From assembly GCF_033115175.1 (NCBI RefSeq), contig NC_084837.1, positions 66,921,266-66,985,265 on the forward strand: a stretch of DNA of 64,000 bases, read 5' to 3'. The first letter of the stretch is position 1, and every line of letters begins with the position of its first letter. The notes beneath the pieces are model-generated. The model did not search any database and was not told the DNA's origin. It saw only the letters and a list, made by a program, of their open reading frames with translations. This document shows positions 62,161 to 64,000 of this stretch, one piece after another. Source of the stretch: Lepus europaeus. Taxonomy: Eukaryota; Chordata; Mammalia; Lagomorpha; Leporidae. The translations under genes and the position numbers were made by a program.

Positions 62161-63454
62161 CCATTCTCACGCTATCTCAGCCCTTCCTGCCTGCCTTCCC
62201 TCTGCTTACTCCAATCCAGTGTTTCAAGGTCCACCAATTTGTTCCACATGACCTCTTCAGCTTCTAAACTTACAGTATTTATACTTTCTGACCTACATGG
62301 TGCCACTAATGTCCTGTTGTATGGCATCTTTTGTATTTTTGTCTTATCTTGTTATTTGTTTTATTGTTTTCTTGTATTGCAACAAGTAGAAAAACAGTCC
62401 CTATAAAAGCTGGCAATTCCCTCAAAGACAGAATTTACTTAATTAGCAAGTTACTTTGATCAGCTCTTTGATTACTAAGTCTCTTCTATTTGTTACCAAA
62501 GCCCCAGGAGCTAGCACCAGGCCTATCTAAAAAAAAAAGTGAGGCGGGGAGTTGGGAGCAGGTACTTGATATTTGCTGAATGAGTAAAAAAGATGAAGCC
62601 CCAAAAACCTAGACCTAAACACTTGGAGAGAAACAAAGGGAGAGAAGATATGGGCTAGATGAAAGAACAAACATAAAGCATTTACACTGCTTGGTACAGA
62701 GTAAATCGTTTAACTGGTATTAACTATTATTGCTACATAAGTATAACAGGAATTGGAAGAGGTGGCTTATGGGTAACAGGTTGAAAAGGGAAAAGAAAAG
62801 GGAAAGAAATAAAAATGGGTCAAAATGGTACTTGGCTAGGATTGTTTGTGAAGAGAAGGCCAGCGAGGACTTCTCAAGCAGAAATTGATAAAGAGGGTAT
62901 TTAAGAACAGGGATACCTAATATTTGCCTTGCTGTAAATCTCATCCTCACTGGCCTCAAATCTTACTAAAAGGCTGCTCTACGTAAGATTCAGTACCAGT
63001 GTATTATGCAGAATTCAAGAATCCAGGAGGTGTCCATTGTGGGTGGTGTGGTGTCAGCAGCCCAGTGTGAGGGGCAGAGCGCTGGGCAGCAGTTACACAG
63101 AGCCATGGAATGTAAGGGGAGAGGTAAAGTGGCCAAGAAACCTCAGGATATTGGAAACAATGCTATTTTTTTTCATTGCATATAGGATGCACGTTCCAGG
63201 CTGTTTTCCTTCAGTCTTAAAATAGGCCAGAGGACTCTAGGGAAATCAAGATGGATAAACCTTCAAAAAAAAGTATAATTCAATTACACTTTTGTGATTA
63301 TTCTATATAAGTTTTGTTTATGTCATGTCCTCCCAGCCGGACAGCAAATTTCTTGAACTAGAAACTATGACAAAAGATTTAAATTTGTATAGCATTTTTC
63401 TACATATGGATTTCTTTTCTTAATATTAATCCATTGAAACTGACAAAACTTTCT
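62161..63454. other. intergenic, no gene seen
   Basis: No gene or clear repeat; some L2-like phrases only. Confidence 0.4.
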
Positions 63455-63565
63455 GTGGTAGGTATGGCGGGAAACACACCCCATTCACCATTCTAAGGTC
63501 AAAGAAATGCAGAGAGGTTAAGTACACTTGCCCTCTGTTACAGAGCCAGCAAGAACCAAAGTCAG
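63455..63565 (-). mobile_element. MIR fragment
   Basis: AATGCAGAGAGGTTAAGTAC, TTGCCCTCTGTTACAGAGCC, AGCAAGAACCAAAGTCAG match MIR in reverse orientation. Confidence 0.65.
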
Positions 63566-63714
63566 CCTCAGAGGGAAAAGGACATAGGAGCATAAGACTT
63601 TTCACCATGGGTGAACTCTGGCTTTCCAATGCCTTTCTGATCACTATCTCCTGTCACCTGTCCATGTATAACGTATGGTACACAAAGTTGCCCTAAGAAA
63701 TCTATACTTGGCTC

Positions 63715-63862
63715 CTAGGTGACTTTGAAAACGGTACCTACTCTCTCAGAGCCTCTGTTCCCACATTACACAAATGAAGGTAATGGCTTCATGGAAGGGT
63801 TACTGTGAAGATTAAATGTCTTCATTTTAAAGCCCTTGGCACTTATAGATATTTAATCAGTG
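63715..63862 (+). mobile_element. MIR fragment
   Basis: CAGAGCCTCTGTTCCCACAT, GGTAATGGCTTCATGGAAGG, TTACTGTGAAGATTAAATG, CCTTGGCACTTATAGATATT follow MIR order. Confidence 0.7.
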
Positions 63863-63935
63863 TTTTCTTCTCTGCTTGGTTTCCTGACTTTCTTGTGAAT
63901 CTCCTGACTTAAAGTTCAATGCTGAAGGTCTTAAT

Positions 63936-64000
63936 GTTGTCTGGTTGATCCCTATTCTCCCATTCATATGTTGAAATTCTGCCTTCCACAGTGAGTTTAG
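63936..64000 (+). mobile_element. possible start of a MaLR LTR, cut by window end
   Basis: CCCATTCATATGTTGAAATTC resembles the early part of an MLT1/MST LTR. Too little sequence remains to be sure. Confidence 0.4.

Noticed and set aside
1-64000. CRISPR array, operon, phage or other prokaryotic system
   Set aside because: The regularly recurring elements are dispersed SINEs with target-site duplications; introns and mammalian repeats show a nuclear mammalian genome.

Overview
This is a mammalian nuclear DNA window, and the repeats point to a lagomorph, most likely rabbit (Oryctolagus). It is crowded with about 45 copies of the tRNA-derived lagomorph C-SINE, recognisable by the phrase GGCCCAAGTGCTTGGGCC, a CT-rich 3' part and an AAATAAATAAATCTTT or poly-A tail. 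Older pan-mammalian repeats (MIR, L2, L1M, MER20, MER5, MaLR LTRs) lie between them. No bacterial, phage, CRISPR or operon structure is present.

Layout. Positions 1-1530 are a CpG-rich block carrying two identical 72-nt tRNA-His(GTG) genes in divergent orientation (735-806 minus, 1421-1492 plus). They sit in the arms of a perfect 105-bp inverted repeat (709-813 and 1414-1518) separated by exactly 600 bp. Positions 1.5-28.5 kb are gene-poor DNA dominated by SINEs and an old, minus-strand L1 broken up by later SINE insertions (about 19.2-23.9 kb). Positions 28.5-58.5 kb hold the one protein-coding gene, SLC28A2 (CNT2, the concentrative Na+/purine-nucleoside transporter), on the plus strand. I could place all 17 coding exons. 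They join in frame at GT-AG introns to an uninterrupted 658-codon reading frame, the same length as I recall for human CNT2. Intron 2 alone is 15.9 kb and carries most of the SINEs in the gene. Positions 58.5-64 kb are downstream intergenic DNA with a MER20, an L1M 3' end, several MIRs, and a second compact CpG-rich block (about 60.75-61.19 kb) that resembles a promoter but has no gene I can assign.

Context. As I recall, the human 15q21.1 region also has tRNA-His genes a short distance upstream of SLC28A2, with SHF on the other side, so this looks like conserved synteny. No SHF coding sequence was recognised here.

Working together. The tRNA genes serve cytosolic translation and the transporter serves nucleoside uptake; nothing suggests they form a functional unit. 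I did not find an undescribed system. The points most worth a second look are the perfectly palindromic tRNA-His pair, the orphan CpG/NRF1-like promoter downstream of SLC28A2, an Arg at a normally Gly position (codon 297) of CNT2, a degenerate telomere-like tract inside intron 2, a TA-flanked palindromic MITE, and several cleanly datable nested SINE insertions.
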